A stretch of DNA of 6,563 bases from Methylobacter sp. (lineage in GTDB: Bacteria > Pseudomonadota > Gammaproteobacteria > Methylococcales > Methylomonadaceae). Below are positions 5,963-6,563 of this stretch, one piece after another. The notes below the pieces were generated by a model, which ran no database searches, was not told the origin of the DNA, and saw only the letters and a list, made by a program, of their open reading frames with translations. The translations under genes and the position numbers were made by a program. Location of the stretch: NCBI GenBank assembly GCA_003158415.1, contig PMJA01000195.1, positions 1 through 6,563 on the forward strand. The letters are read 5' to 3'. Within the stretch, counting starts at the first letter, position 1, and each line of letters opens with the position of its first letter.

Positions 5963-6563
5963 TTATCGTTTATAAGAATTCGCTTCTAATTGTTCGGAAG
6001 CGGGAAGACATGTCGTCTCCCGGGCGGCGCAGAAACAGGCACCAAAAATGAAAATGTATCCGGAATAATAAATCCACAGCAAAAGCGCCATGATCCCGCC
6101 GAATGCTCCATAGCCCGCATTTAACCCGGCAAAATTCTTTACGTATATCACGAACAGACTTTCGGCCGCCTTCAATATGGCCGTTGCGCCCAGGGCGGCA
6201 GGCCAGACTTCGGAAAAATGCGTGCGGCGGCGTGGGGCCAGTTTGTAAAACAAGCTCAGGCCAAGGAACACCACGGTCGATGGAATCAAATAGCTTCCCA
6301 CGGTGTAGAGCCCGGAACTGAAAACATTTACCGGAAGAAGCCGGGCTTCGACTATTTTCACGAATGCCGGCGCCACGATGCCTATAAGCACCGTGCAAAC
6401 CATGACCACAAGAAAAGCCAGGCTTTTAAGCGGCAAACGCCACAAGCTGTTCACCATATTGCCCCAGGCCCGATTGGTGGCGCAGATCAGCGACGAGAAA
6501 AATTGCATGGCTGCCCAAACAAGCATCAGAAAGGCGATAAGGCCCGTTTTTCCCGGCGCTTTG
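5963..6563 (-). CDS. YihY/BrkB-family inner membrane protein, C-terminal ~199 residues (cut by window edge)
   Basis: The frame is open to the right edge, so this is the 3' part of a longer gene; the ATG at 6526 is internal, because in-frame codons upstream encode KTGLIAFL directly before it. Seen: a WAAMQFFSSLICATNRAWG stretch (the family's ALNRAW region); several hydrophobic segments; KLAPRRRTHFSEVWPAALGA, matching the conserved YxLAP(N)RR...WPGA loop; and YVKNFAGLNAGYGAFGG followed by LLLWIYYSGYIFIFGA, the most diagnostic part of the YihY/BrkB (formerly 'ribonuclease BN') family. The biochemical role of the family is not established; the old RNase BN label is regarded as wrong. The last ~20 residues are polar. 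It probably is not functionally linked to the B12 genes: it lies 136 nt before the OYE start, with the same orientation. Confidence 0.9.
   Translation of the reverse strand, partial: KAPGKTGLIAFLMLVWAAMQFFSSLICATNRAWGNMVNSLWRLPLKSLAFLVVMVCTVLIGIVAPAFVKIVEARLLPVNVFSSGLYTVGSYLIPSTVVFLGLSLFYKLAPRRRTHFSEVWPAALGATAILKAAESLFVIYVKNFAGLNAGYGAFGGIMALLLWIYYSGYIFIFGACFCAARETTCLPASEQLEANSYKR

Noticed and set aside
5970..6398. Second minus-strand open frame of 142 codons
   Set aside because: It overlaps the YihY-family frame throughout in another frame, is rich in Arg and Cys with no hydrophobic pattern; a shadow.

Overview
The window is a minus-strand run of late cobalamin (vitamin B12) biosynthesis genes. 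In transcription order (right to left) it reads: 3' part of a YihY/BrkB-family membrane protein gene; a decayed old-yellow-enzyme (OYE) family gene; cbiA; cobS; cobC; cobD (Salmonella naming); cobQ; and the first 78 codons of cbiB, cut by the left edge. All credible genes are on the minus strand. Plus-strand open frames look like shadows of these genes.

The sequence suggests a Gram-negative proteobacterium with intermediate GC content. The gene set and arrangement, plus a CACAGAGA-type dispersed repeat, fit a gammaproteobacterium, possibly a methylotroph or methanotroph (Methylococcales). That placement is a low-confidence inference from memory. The left end (cbiB and much of cobQ) looks AT-richer than the cobD-cbiA block.

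The genes cover most steps from cobyrinate to cobalamin. CbiA amidates the a and c side chains. CobQ amidates b, d, e and g. CobD makes the aminopropanol-phosphate precursor from threonine phosphate, and CbiB attaches it. CobS joins adenosyl-GDP-cobinamide to alpha-ribazole (phosphate), and CobC removes the phosphate. The corrinoid adenosyltransferase, the CobU/CobP kinase-guanylyltransferase and CobT are not in the window. Spacing is operon-like: cbiA-cobS 26 nt, cobS/cobC 16-nt overlap, cobC-cobD directly abutting, cobD-cobQ 63 nt, cobQ/cbiB 1-nt overlap.

Two things stand out. First, the gene just upstream of cbiA is an OYE reading frame with a large internal deletion. Its true N-terminus (ribosome binding site, ATG, first ~24 residues through Met-Ala-Pro) is joined out of frame to the last ~100 residues, and its end lies 20 nt from cbiA. 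Second, the 3' end of cobD runs into a CACAGAGA-type repeat that supplies the protein's last ~18 residues. I found no cobalamin riboswitch, tRNA, rRNA, CRISPR array or insertion sequence, and no previously undescribed system.
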